From contig JARUPY010000288.1 in NCBI GenBank assembly GCA_029817715.1, forward strand, positions 1 to 64,000: DNA of 64,000 nucleotides. The letters run 5' to 3'. Under the pieces are notes generated by a model that made no database searches, was not told where the DNA came from, and worked only from the letters and a program-made list of their open reading frames with translations. The position numbers and the translations under genes are program-made. Shown here in pieces: positions 48,066 through 60,917 of this stretch (the stretch's first letter is position 1; every line of letters starts with the position of its first letter). Source of the DNA: Melastoma dodecandrum. Lineage: Eukaryota > Streptophyta > Magnoliopsida > Myrtales > Melastomataceae.

Positions 48066-48929
48066 TAGGGTTGCAAGAGAGATTAAACCAAAAGAATTAC
48101 CTCCAACATTCATTCATTTCTTGATGTATTAATCAGTACCATCATCTCTCATGAGTTATTTCTGTTCCTCTAGTATTTATTGGTTGCCATTCATAGTAAG
48201 TATATCTCGTGCAGTTCAACAGGTGGTGCTTGGAGGCTTTACCTTTTCCATTGATCTTTATAGCTTGCTCTATACCTCGTGTAACAAAAGTTTCATCAGT
48301 CGGATTGTATGGATACTGGGCAGCAATTGGCTTTGAATGATCCAGCTGTTTGTAGGAAGTTGGGTCTGGGGATGAAGTAACATTCGTAAGCACACTAGAG
48401 AAATGGCGTGTAGGTTGCAGTGTCTATATGCACGCCAGGCGAGGAAATGAGCCAAGCATGGCTACACTTCATGGCACTTTTGAAGAAGAGTAACCCGGGA
48501 GGCAAGGACCGACGACGTTATTCTCCCGGTTTATGTTTGGCACGTGCGAGAAGAAACGGGGACAGGAAAACGGATTGACGAGAGAAGACGACATTGTGCC
48601 TACGAGCATGAAGTAAATTTGGTAGCATGGATCTTTGTCAAAGGCTTGTGTTGAAGACGAGGGTCAATCCATGGTAAACATTGCTTCGAAGTGGATTATT
48701 TGGTGTTAGAGAAAGAGGGGATGGCATTTTGTAGCTCATTCTGGTTGACAATAGAGGGGTTACGTCCCACCAACAGCTGGAAAGTTTGTCATGGAGAAAA
48801 GGTCTGGTCTGAGTTTTACTTCATAGAAGACGGAAGGCAAAGGATGAAGATAAGTAACATCCTGAAGTGGAGACAAACATCACCACGGACAAAAACACAA
48901 GACGAGACACACAAAAGGACAGTACGAAG
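48066..48929 (-). other. TGD3 intron remnant and DRP4 copy 3 3' flank
   Basis: 48066-48207 looks like TGD3 intron sequence with no frame. From 48208 the sequence is the DRP4 3' flank shared with copies 1 and 2, including an open version of the unidentified peptide (48393-48210, DPTSYKQLDHSKPIAA). The gypsy LTR that borders copies 1 and 2 is absent here. Confidence 0.5.
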
Positions 48930-50097
48930 CTAGTTCTCCATGTCCGTCGTGGAGACCCTGTCCATGATTTGAGCCACCACCTCCCTTGACTCCTTGAGCA
49001 GGCTGATGCTCCTCATCAGCTTCTCACGCTTGGCCGTCACCGCAGGGGTCTCCTCCAGCATTCTTTGCAGCCCTCCGCCTTGCGGGCCCACCACCTGGCT
49101 CACCACCTCATCCTCCAGCTCCTTGTTCACCAGGCCCTGCACTGTGAACAGCAGGTGAAGGGCGACCGAGTCCACCAACCTCCTCAGGACGGTCTTCCAG
49201 AACGCCACCATCCTCATCCTCAGGTTGAAGGCTTGATGCACCAGGTGCCTGCGCTCCCTTAGCTTCTCCACATCAACCTCCCCTATCCCTTCCAGGACAA
49301 ACTTTGAAGCCTTCCACGGGTCGTCGATGTACTGCAGGAACACCACCTGCTTTTCCATGAGCTTGTTCCACTCCGCCATGTACTCGGGATTGCACGTGAA
49401 GTCGGTGCACTTCTCCATTTGGACAATCTCCACCACACGGCCAATTGCCCTCACCTTCACCTTTGCCATTAGGGACTGAGCCGCCCGTCGGGTGGCGTTC
49501 TGCAGTTGCGGATAGAGTTCAGAGTACTGCATCAGGACCTTTAACACCACTCCACCAATGTACTCCCAAACATTCGACACAAACTCCACAGGAGTGCTTG
49601 AGATCCTCCCAATCTTCCTCTGCAAGCAGGTGAGAAAAGCAACGCGCGGGAGAAAGTTCGGGAGACAGATTCCCTTGGTTTCCTCCAGAACTTCCAACTC
49701 CTCCAACAGGAAATCCGTGGCGAAGTTGCTATCGGGGCAGTTCTGCATCTTTTCGGAGTATCTATCCAGCATTTCCACCAGGCGGGCAGTGCAGTGCATC
49801 CCTTTCTCATCAGGGTACTCGTCGAACTCCCCTCGCAGGAGGATCTTCCGCAGCGAATCCTTAGCCGACCCCATTATCTGCATAAAAGCAGTCACGGCTT
49901 CTGCAATGCTGGAAAGATTCTTGGGCATTGACTGAAGGAGCACGACATTTGCATTTAGCTTCTCATTAATCTTGTTGACAATGTCTGGCAGGCACCTTGC
50001 CACAATAGTCGCCTGGATCTGCATGAGCCTCCTGGCAAGGACAGGAATACCGACCATAGACTCATCTATCTTGCTGAGCAACGGGTGAGTCTTGAAC
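48930..50097 (-). pseudogene. dynamin-related protein 4-like, copy 3, C-terminal part
   Basis: This encodes the stalk and GED from FKTHPLLSKIDESMVG to the normal end ...STTDMEN at 48930, with no lesion. The frame would be continuous with 58225-59125 but for the copia insertion between them. One GTTCA (TGAAC on the plus strand) of the target duplication belongs to each half. It has more substitutions relative to copies 1 and 2 than they have to each other (for example FWKTVL for YWKTVL, SLMAKVKVRAIG for HLMAKVKERAIG). Confidence 0.9.
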
Positions 50098-51681
50098 TGT
50101 TAGTGTGTGCACTTATGTGCCAAGACATTTTGTAATATATGTAAATAGTTGTTAATAAAGGCAAGTATTTACTGTTTATTAATTATTTTTCTGCTCGTAA
50201 TTAACTTTACGGTAAAGTCCCATAGATTGATTTTTTGTCAATCTAGAATTGTCCTTGATCGGATAGATGTTTAGATGGGACATAAACATCTAGATCAACG
50301 CCGAGTATAACTAAGGTCGAGTTAGACCAAGGGATGGATATTCAAGTTGTACTCGGGGGTGCCTAAGTTTAGGGTACACTGGACACGACCCGTTTATAGA
50401 GAATACCACATATTAAGCGTCATTGGTCACTTCTCTTATTGAACGAGTGTAACTGATCTCCTGACTTGAGACCTCCATTTATTCTATGCGCGGAGTTGTT
50501 CACTTTGATGCCGTTAAAAGCAGTCTTTAATCGGATTGTGAGTAATACGGTTATTGGGTGTGCAGCGAAGCGTAGAGAGGATAGTGTTGAGTCAATATAG
50601 GATTCATCGCTCTCTTGGATTAGAGAGTTGACATCCTGGCCTCTTGATTGAGATATTAGTGATTTTAAACACACGGCCGTGGAGGAATGTTTATCATTCA
50701 AGTTAAGATCTATTATATCTCAGAAATCAAGTAAAATGATTAATTCAGTGATGACATATGATGCACTGAATTAATCAGGATGTCGGTGAGATGAAGAGAT
50801 TGAATTACACAGAAATCGGTTCATAGCGGTTTTGGTTCATGACCAATATTCTATTACGTTGGGTGGCTGAAAACTGTTGCTAGACGGTTACCTCAGTCTA
50901 TGTATGGATGTACATTGCCTTCGTATATAGAACCTAGAGGGTCGCACGCAAAAGCACGTAGACACGGACATTGTTATTTAATTCTAATGTATATTAGAAT
51001 TATAAATTTTCAGAATTAGAATTTGTTGGATTACAAATTTATTCTGAAATATTCGGAAGTAATAAATCCTAGTGTTGGATTTCAGTTGATCAAATATGTC
51101 TAAGTTGTAGGATATTATATTATTATATTATATTATTATTTACAATCTACGTGGCTAAGCCTATTTGGCTAATCCAAACTAAATTGTAGCGTTGCTACGT
51201 GGGTAAGCTAACCTATTGAAGTGACAAAGGCAGTCAAATTTGTAGCATTGCTACGTGCCGTTGAGTGCTTAAATATAAATTATTAATAGTGAGGCGGTAC
51301 CTCTTGCGTTAAGAAAATCCACATTATATAGTTCGTCTGATTGAATTGTGAGGAGGGGATGAGAGGAAATAGGCTACAGAAAAGAAACATTCGGCCAAGG
51401 CGAAGGAATTCACAATCGGCTGAAAAACGGAAGGCTTCTGAGAGTTTTAGCGAAAAACTCCGAGGGCTAGCACCAAAAGGAGTTCGAAGTTGTTTGTGTC
51501 TCGTGTGCGTGGATACTTCTAGAGGAGTCACGTTTGGGACTCTTGAAGTTCGCATCCGCAACAACAAGGTATGTTTTATTTAACGTTTTTATTTGATTTA
51601 TACGTATCACACGATCCGGGACTGTGTTTCGGACAGTATTTTTCGAAACGAGCGTCCGCTGCGCCCGGTGGAAACCCATCA
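50098..51681 (+). repeat. Angela-like 5' LTR
   Basis: 1584 bp, TG...CA ends. AAATATAAAT near 51271 is a TATA-like candidate for the element promoter. Short frames within it are not genes. Confidence 0.9.
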
Positions 51682-52644
51682 GTGGTATCCGAGCAATTTG
51701 TGATCGTATCGTATAAATCGTATTTTACGATATACTAAGTTTTAAGTAACATTTCTTCTTTACAGTGTATGTTATAATTATAATATAACGAGACACTTTA
51801 ATCAAACCCACGTTAAGTTAAACTGTAATAATTATAAGATGAATTCGATCTGTCAAATTATATAATTGGACGGATGCTTAAATTATAATTATGTGGGTTG
51901 ATGAATGTTATTAAAACGAGATTTGCAAACTGAGTGCGTTTGCATAATTAATAAAGTAATAATATATATATAATACTCAAAAGGGGCCCAAGTGATAATA
52001 GGGCTAAATCTTATAATGTTATAGTTTGAATTTGAAATTAAAAGGCCGAGAGAGATAGTGTTTTTTAGCCCAACTTAATATATGGATTAGAAAATAATGG
52101 GTTACAAAATGGGCTTAAATTAAAATAGTTAAGCCCATCAATAAATATTGGTGAGACAATTAATCAAAAACCCCTAAATATTAAGTCAAGTTTTATTTGC
52201 CCTCCATTAATAATAATGAAAATAGTCGACGTACTTCGTGAGTCGGTACAGCTCAGTTGTGGGTTCGTGTTAGTACAATTGTAGTTTTTCATAATTTATT
52301 GATGGGTTGACTTAACTCAGATTAATTGATTTGTTAGCACAGCTAAGGTCAATTGATTTGATGGGCGAGGGGTTTAAGAAAATATTAACCCAAGTTAAGA
52401 ATACCGATGGTTACATGGATTTGTGACTGGCGAGTAGTGCCAACTTAATGACTATGGTGTGTAGGTACAACTCAGTTGTGTGCATACTATAGGATTTAAG
52501 TATTCGGTCCCGCTAGGAATTATTACCAACTAATTCCCGAGCCTAATGGTGGGGGCTATTAGGTTTGAATAAAATAGTGGGAGTTTGTAAAAGTCCTTTA
52601 TATAACTATTCACAAATAATGATTTAAAATTTTATTTGCTGTAG

Positions 52645-55600
52645 ATGTCGACTAACCTTTCGCTGCGAAGTATTTTGGAGAAAGAAAATATCCTCCAAGG
52701 ACCAAACTACCTGGACTGGTATCGAAAGCTCAAGATTGTACTGAAACAAGAGAGAAAGTTTCATGTACTAGATTCTGAGCCACCAGCAGTGCCAAATGCA
52801 GACACTTCAGAAGCAGATCGAATCATTTATGATCATTATGTGGAAGATGCTATTGACGTGCAATGTCTTATGCTATCTGCAATGTCTCCAGAGTTGCAGA
52901 AGCAGCATGAGAATATGAGCGCTAGGGATATTGATATCCATTTGCGCGAGCTCTTCCAAGAAAGTGCAAGGACTGAGAGATTTGAAATCTCTCGAGCGTT
53001 TTTCGGGATGAAATTGCAGGAAGGGAACCCTGTCGGGCCTCATGTACTCAAGATGATAGGGTACATAGAGAAGCTCGCAAGTTTGGGCTCCAAGATGGAT
53101 ACTCATTTGGCTGTTGATGCCATTTTGTGTTCCCTGCCTCCATCGTTCGCTCCGTTCGTGATGAACTTCAATATGAACAACATGGAGAAGAGTCTTGCCG
53201 ATCTGTTGACCATGCTCAAGACAGCAGAGAAAGACATGAAACAGAAGACTGTTTCAAATGCAATGTTGGTGAGAAATACCAACAAGAGAATGAGCAAGGG
53301 GAAGTTTAACCCCAAGGTCAAGAAATCAAAGATGTCTGCTTACCCGGGCCAAAAGCCCAAACTGAAGAAAGGCCAACAGATTCCCCAATCTGATGAGAAG
53401 GAAGCTATATGCTTTCACTGTGGCAAGAAAGGCCACTGGAAGAAGAATTGCTACCTCTTTCAAAAGAAAAATACTAGTGGGGCAGGTGCTTCAAGTATTT
53501 TTATGATTGTATGCAATTTTTCTGTTTCATCCTCATGGGTCCTAGATTCAGGATGTAGTTCTCATATCTGTGTGGACCTGCAGGGACTAAGTGAATGGAG
53601 ACGGTTGTCCAAGGGCGAGATGGACCTACGAGTGGCTAATGGAGCAAGAGTAGCTGTATTAGCTGTAGGGACTTATAAAATAAGTTTGCCCAGTGGACTT
53701 GTTTTGAAACTAGAAAACTGTTGTTATGTTCCAAGTTTTTCTAAGAACATCATCTCCGTGTCCAGTTTAGACACCAAGGGCTTTGTTTTTGAATTTAAGG
53801 ACAAGAAGTGTTCATTTTATCTAGATGATGTTTTCTATGGAAATGGATCATTAAACAATGGTTTGTATGTTTTAAACTTACATGAGCCGGTACATTGCAT
53901 CGAGAATAAGAAACAGAAATCGTCTGACTCGAACCCATCTTACCTTTGGCATTGTAGACTTGGTCATATAAACGAGAAGCGCATTGCTAAGTTACTCAAT
54001 GATGGGTATTTGGATTCATTTGAATTAGAATCCATAGATACATGCGAAGCTTGTTTACAAGGAAAAATGACCAAGAAGCCTTTTTTCCAAGATTGGAGAA
54101 AGAGCGAATGAACTGCTAGAACTCATACACAGTGATGTGTGTGGACCATTGTCAGTTCAGGCCAGAGGAGCTTATATCTACTTCGTGACTTTTACCGATG
54201 ATTTTAGCAGATATGGATATATCTATTTAATGCGGCAAAAGTCAGAAACTCTTGAAAAGTTTAAGGAGTTTAAGAATGAAGTAGAAAACCAACTTGACAA
54301 GAAGATTAAGATCCTTCGAAGTGATCGAGGGGGCGAATATCTTAGTCAAGAATTCATTGATTACCTCAAGGAGTGTGGCATAATTGCACAACTTACACCT
54401 CCTCGAACGTCAGAGTGGAATGGTGTTTCAGAAAGGAGAAACCGCACACTCATGGACATGGTTAGATTAATGATGAGTCATGCAAGTCTTCCATTATCAT
54501 TTTGGGGCTATGCCTTAGAAACGGCAGCATATATGCTTAACCGAGTTCCAACCAAGGCTGCAGATAAGACACCATATGAGTTATGGTTTGGGAAGAAACC
54601 AAACCTGTCTTATCTCAAAGTATGGGGTTGCGATGCTTATGTGAAGAACGATAGTTCTGATAAGCTTGCAGCAAGATCCATCAAGTGTATGTTTGTAGGT
54701 TATCCCAAAGAAACAAAGGGATACTATTTTTATCTTCCAAGCGAGCACAAAGTTATTGTGGCTCGATATGCTACTTTCTTAGAAAGAGAATTTATTTCTA
54801 AAAGAGGTAGTGGGAGTAAAATAAGTCTGGAAGAAGTTTCAGACACTACAGACGGGTTGGAAAATGAACAGTTGGATATGGAGATAGTACCACAAGTACA
54901 AGTGACTCCATTACCAGAACCTGTTCAAGAAACGCAAGATATACGTAAGTCTACGAGAGTACATCGAGAACCCGAGAGATATGGGTGGATTATAACACAA
55001 CATGAGGATGTACTACTCGTCGAGAACGACGAACCGTTGACTTATGAGGAAGCAGTTGCTTCAATAGATTCCGAGAAATGGCTAGATGCCATGAATTCCG
55101 AAATGGACTCCATGTATACCAACCAAGTTTGGGAGTTAGTAGATGCACCAATTGGGATAAAACCTATTGGATGCAAGTGGGTCTTCAAGAAGAAGATCGA
55201 CATGGATGGGAATGTTAATACCTATAAAGCAAGGCTAGTGGCAAAAGGTTTCACTCAACGTCAAGGGATCGACTATGATGAAACATTTTCGCCAGTTGCA
55301 ATGCTGAAGTCTATTCGGATTTTACTTGCTATTGCAGCTTACAAGGATTACGAGATCTGGCAAATGGACGTTAAAACTGCTTTCTTAAACGGAAGGCTAG
55401 AGGAGGAAGTGTACATGGTACAACCTCCTGGTTTTATAACGTCCGAGAATACAGATAAAGTATGTAAGCTGAAGAGATCCATTTATGGATTAAAGCAAGC
55501 TTCTCGGAGCTGGAACATAAGATTTGATGAAGCAGTTACGGATTTTGGCTTCATCAAGAATCCAGATGAACCTTGCGTTTACAAAAGGGTTAGTGGGAGC

Positions 55601-56611
55601 AGTATTGTCTTCCTAGTACTGTATGTTGATGATATACTTCTTGTTGGAAATGATAAGTTCAGCCTAGAATCTACTAAAGATTGGCTGAATAAGTGTTTTG
55701 CAATGAAGGATCTTGGGGAAGCAACTTATATCTTAGGTATTAGAATATACCGAGATAGACAAAGAAGACTGCTAGGATTAAGTCAAAGTACATATATTGA
55801 CAAAGTACTAAAGAGATTCAATATGCAAGATTCCAAGAGATGATTCTTGCCACTGTCACATGGTATACAACTCTCCAAGGCGATGTGTCCACAGACACTA
55901 GAGGAGAGAAATAGAATGAGTAAGATACCATATGCTTCGGCTATTGGATCCATCATGTATGCCATGATATGTACAAGACCTGATGTATCGTATGCTTTGA
56001 GCATGACAAGTAGATATCAGGGTGATCCTGGAGAGGGTCATTGGACAGCAGTCAAAACTATCCTCAAGTATCTAAGAAGAACAAAAGATATGTTCTTGGT
56101 CTATGGAGGAGATGAGGAATTGGTTGTCAGAGGATATACTGACGCCAGTTTCCAGACAGATCGTGACGATCTGAAATCGCAGCTGGGTTACGTATTTTGT
56201 CTAAATGGAGCAGCTGTTTGCTGGAAAAGTTCAAAGCAAGAAACAGTTGCGGATTCTACAGCAGAGTCCGAGTACATAGCAGCTTCAGAAGCGGCAAAAG
56301 AAGCTGTTTGGATCAAGAATTTTACGACGGAACTTGAAGTGGTTCCTAGTAGTCATGGTCCAGTTCTGCTATACTGTGACAACAATGCTGCGATAACACA
56401 AGCAAAGGAACCAAGGTCTCACCAGCGATCTAAGCATGTACTGCGGAAATATCACATCCTCAGAGAAATAGTTCAGAGGGGTGATGTGTTGGTAAGTAAA
56501 GTAGACACTAGCGAGAATATCGCAGATCCACTCACTAAGGCCTTACCTCAGCAGAAACATGAGTCCCATGTGAGGGGCCTAGGACTGAGAGTTCATAGTG
56601 CTTGGCAATAG
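52645..56611 (+). pseudogene. Angela-like copia gag-pol with two lesions
   Basis: One polyprotein of about 1320 codons. Gag (MSTNLSLRSILEKENILQ, YLDWYRKLKIVLKQERK) has the zinc knuckle CFHCGKKGHWKKNC (53410-53451). Protease is VLDSGCSSHIC. The pre-integrase motif is YLWHCRLGHIN. Integrase has [21 protein letters not shown] and [12 protein letters not shown]. Reverse transcriptase has [31 protein letters not shown] and [10 protein letters not shown] (about 55622). RNase H has GYTDASFQTDRDD, STAESEYIAAS and YCDNNAAI. Only two breaks are seen: a one-base frameshift in the T-run near 54079-54084 and a TGA at 55841-55843. Both may be single mutations or sequencing errors in a nearly intact element. 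Confidence 0.9.
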
Positions 56612-56625
56612 TGCAAGTGGGAGAT

Positions 56626-58224
56626 TGTTAATGTATGCACGTATGTGCCAAGACATTTTGTAATATATGTGAATAGTTGTTAATAAAGGCAAGTATTTAC
56701 TGTTTATTAATTACTTTTCTGCTCGTAATTAACTTTACGGTAAAGTCCCATAGATTGATTTTTTGTCAATCTAGAATTGTCCTTGATCGGATAGATGTTT
56801 AGATGGGACATAAACATCTAGATCAACGCCGAGTATAACTAAGGTCGAGTTAGACCAAGGGATGGATATTCAAGTTGTACTCGGGGGTGCCTAAGTTTAG
56901 GGTACACTGGACACGACCCGTTTATAGAGAATACCACATATTAAGCGTCATTGGTCACTTCTCTTATTGAACGAGTGTAACTGATCTCCTGACTTGAGAC
57001 CTCCATTTATTCTATGCGCGGAGTTGTTCACTTTGATGCCGTTAAAAGCAGTCTTTAATCGGATTGTGAGTAATACGGTTATTGGGTGTGCAGCGAAGCA
57101 TAGAGAGGATAGTGTTGAGTCAATATAGGATTCATCGCTCTCTTGGATTAAAGAATTGACATCCTGGCCACTTGATTGAGATATTAGTGATTTAATATAC
57201 ACGGCCGTGGAGGAATGTTTATCATTCAAGTTAAGATCAATTATATCTCAGAAATCAAGTAAAATGATTAATTCAGTGATGACATATGATGCACTGAATT
57301 AATCAGGATGTCGGTGAGATGAAGAGATTGAATTACACAGAAATCGGTTCATAGCGGTTTTGGTTCATGACCAATATTCTATTACGTTGGGTGGCTGAAA
57401 ACTGTTGCTAGATGGTTACCTCAGTCTATGTATGGATGTACATTGCCTTCGTATATAGAACCTAGAGGGTCGCACGCAAAAGCACGTAGACACGGACATT
57501 GTTATTTAATTCTAATGTATATTAGAATTATAAATTTTCAGAATTAGAATTTGTTGGATTACAAATTTATTCTGAAATATTCGGAAGTAATAAATCCTAG
57601 TGTTGGATTTCAGTTGATCAAATATGTCTAAGTTGTAGGCTATAATAATATTAATAATTATATTATTATATTATATTATTATTTACAATCTACGTGGCTA
57701 AGCCTATTTGGCTAATCCAAACTAAATTGTAGCGTTGCTACGTGGGTAAGCTAACCTATTGAAGTGACAAAGGCAGTCAAATTTGTAGCATTGCTACGTG
57801 CCGTTGAGTGCTTAAATATAAATTATTAATAGTGAGGCGGTACCTCTTGCGTTAAGAAAATCCACATTATATAGTTCGTCTGATTGAATTGTGAGGAGGG
57901 GATGAGAGGAAATAGGCTACAGAAAAGAAACATTCGGCCAAGGTGAAGGAATTCACAATCGGCTGAAAAACGGAAGGCTTCTGAGAGTTTTAGCGAAAAA
58001 CTCCGAGGGCTAGCACCAAAAGGAGTTCGAAGTTGTTTGTGTCTCGTGTGCGTGGATACTTCTAGAGGAGTCACGTTTGGGATTCTTGAAGTTCGCATCC
58101 GCAACAACGAGGTATGTTTTATTTAACGTTTTTATTCGATTTATACGTATCACAAGATCCGGGACTGTGTTTCGGACAGTATTTTTCGAAACGAGCGTCC
58201 GCTGCGCCCGGTGGAAACCCATCA
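56626..58224 (+). repeat. Angela-like 3' LTR
   Basis: 1599 bp, collinear with the 5' LTR. The length difference comes from an expanded TTATTA/TAATAA tract around 57640-57680. Confidence 0.9.
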
Positions 58225-59125
58225 TGAACAACCTGTGCTCCTCCACACGGGCCTCGTCATATGTTTCTTCTCCGATGCGGTTCCTCACGCAGACATAGCC
58301 CAACCCTATGTTGACGTCGTCAGCGGTGACCTTCTCGAGAAGGCCTTCAGGATTCTTATCACACTTGGTGACCACCGCCAAGGTCCTCTCGCCCTTCTTA
58401 TCGACCATCTGCGACATCCTTACGGACTCACAGGTGGAGAAATCCACCGTTGCACTGAGGACGTTCAGTATGATGGTTTCCTCTGGCCTTATGTACTCCA
58501 TTATCATGCCGGAGACCTGTTCGTAGATGTTCTCCGGCTGGCCATGCACAGGCACCCTGGTGATACCTGGCAAGTCGACCATGGTCAGGTCAGGAACCCC
58601 ATCCTTCTTCACCACGAGTGTCAGCGGCGTGTTGGATATCCCCTTTCCACCACCAGCGATCTCGTTGGTAGCAACTGCGATCGCCACATCGATATTTTCC
58701 TCATCCGAGTGGACCACCTTTCCCTCAAACTCCAGGTAGAGCTGGGGCTCATCACAGGGGTGGTTCTGGAGCCTCATGATGAGGGGAACCCTGGTGCATA
58801 TCCCCTGACCCCGTGGGAGGCTGATCCCCGCGAGGGACTCCAGGACGCTGGACTTGCCAGACGACTGGTCGCCAACCACGACAATGGTGGGGAGCTGGAT
58901 GCCCTCCTTCATGACCATGAGGTTCCTGAGCTTGTCGACGGCGTCGAGCAGGGGGCGGATCTTGTCGTTGTAGGAGGAGGTAAGGGGGTCCATAGCGGAC
59001 GGAGGCAGGGCATCGCCCTCGACATCGCAGGGGGTGGGGATGAGGGAGAGGTTAGTTCCAGGAAAGCAGGGGACTGGGGAAGCTGTTGGCTTGGGAGTAG
59101 GGGATTTGCCTCCACGTCCCGGCAT
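58225..59125 (-). pseudogene. dynamin-related protein 4-like, copy 3, N-terminal part
   Basis: It encodes the GTPase domain from MPGRGGKSPTPKP (ATG 59125) with GDQSSGKSS, DLPG and G4 as TKCD (TKSD in copies 1 and 2), ending EEHRLF at the copia insertion. The frame then runs into the LTR and stops near 58010, so a 371-residue chimeric product ending in LTR-encoded residues is possible on paper. No other lesion is present. Confidence 0.9.
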
Positions 59126-60100
<975 letters not shown>

Positions 60101-60420
60101 CTAGCCCTTCTATGAAATCTGGGCGTCCTTCCCTTCCCGGACGACGCCGCCTGCCCTCCTCGGCGGAGACGTTTTTACCTCCAGTCAAGCTCACGGTGTC
60201 TTGTCTGGATTCGTACCATGATCTCACCTGCCTCCCCTTGGTTCGTTCGTTTGACATCCCTTTACTGCTTGGAGAAGTTAGCTTGACTTTGATCGGAGAT
60301 AAATTTATTTGATTCGCGAGCAAGGGTTGAATCGCGGTGAAAATGACAGGTGGATTGTTATCGGACGCTGGCCATGATGAAGGTCAAGAGGATATCCGAG
60401 CTGTTTCCCCAATGTAAGCT
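60101..60420. repeat. TGD3 5'-flank-like block, copy C
   Basis: It is collinear with 45815-46135 and 2331-2680. No TGD3 exon follows; the sequence passes into the flank shared with the window start. Confidence 0.65.
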
Positions 60421-60917
60421 TCCATTTTTTTGCATATCATGATGATTTGGATCATCAACATAAGTGATTTTCCACCCTCTATGGTGATATTGATTTTTTA
60501 TGTTTGCCCTTCATAATTTATGTCAGAAATTTTCTTCAGTGTCTTTAACCCCTCTGTATGTTTCGCCTCTGATTGGATAAATGTGCAGGTTCCCTGCTTC
60601 CTTTAATGGATGACTACTATTCGGAGAATGTCTCTATTTGAAGTGAAGGGTGTGTCGATGGTTGTAGGTCCGAGGAAGAGGTTATCGAGGAGGAATCGAT
60701 TGAAGATGTGGGTGGGGGTAGGGGGGAGAGGACAGATATGAGGGGGGACTGATTGAAGGAGAGAGGAGATTCTAAATTACTTAGAGATGGAAAGGCGAGG
60801 AAGGTGAGCGCCTTTTGTGCCTGGTCGCCTCGCTCGCCTTCAACAACACTGATTTCTTGTTTGGTCTAGTCATTCAAATCTTCCCTCCGGGTAAAGAAGG
60901 CATAGCTCATCTTAAAA
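60421..60917. other. no gene seen; flank shared with 3085-3947
   Basis: Non-coding sequence matches parts of 3085-3947 in shorter form (ATGTTTCGCCTCTGATTG, GTGCAGGTTCC, AAATTACTTAGAGATGG). No exon or RNA gene is recognised. Confidence 0.5.

Larger units (their letters stand above)
50098..58224 (+). mobile_element. Angela-like copia element inside DRP4 copy 3
   Basis: Complete element of 8127 bp: 5' LTR 50098-51681 (TGTTAG...CCCATCA), primer-binding site TGGTATCCGAGC from 51683, leader to 52644, gag-pol 52645-56611, polypurine CAAGTGGGAGAT (56614-56625) and 3' LTR 56626-58224. The target duplication TGAAC is perfect (50093-50097 and 58225-58229). By eye the LTRs differ at about 20 positions plus one AT-repeat length change near 51105 and 57640, so the insertion is recent. 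Long LTRs and the gag type suggest the Angela/Tork group; that is inference. Confidence 0.95.
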
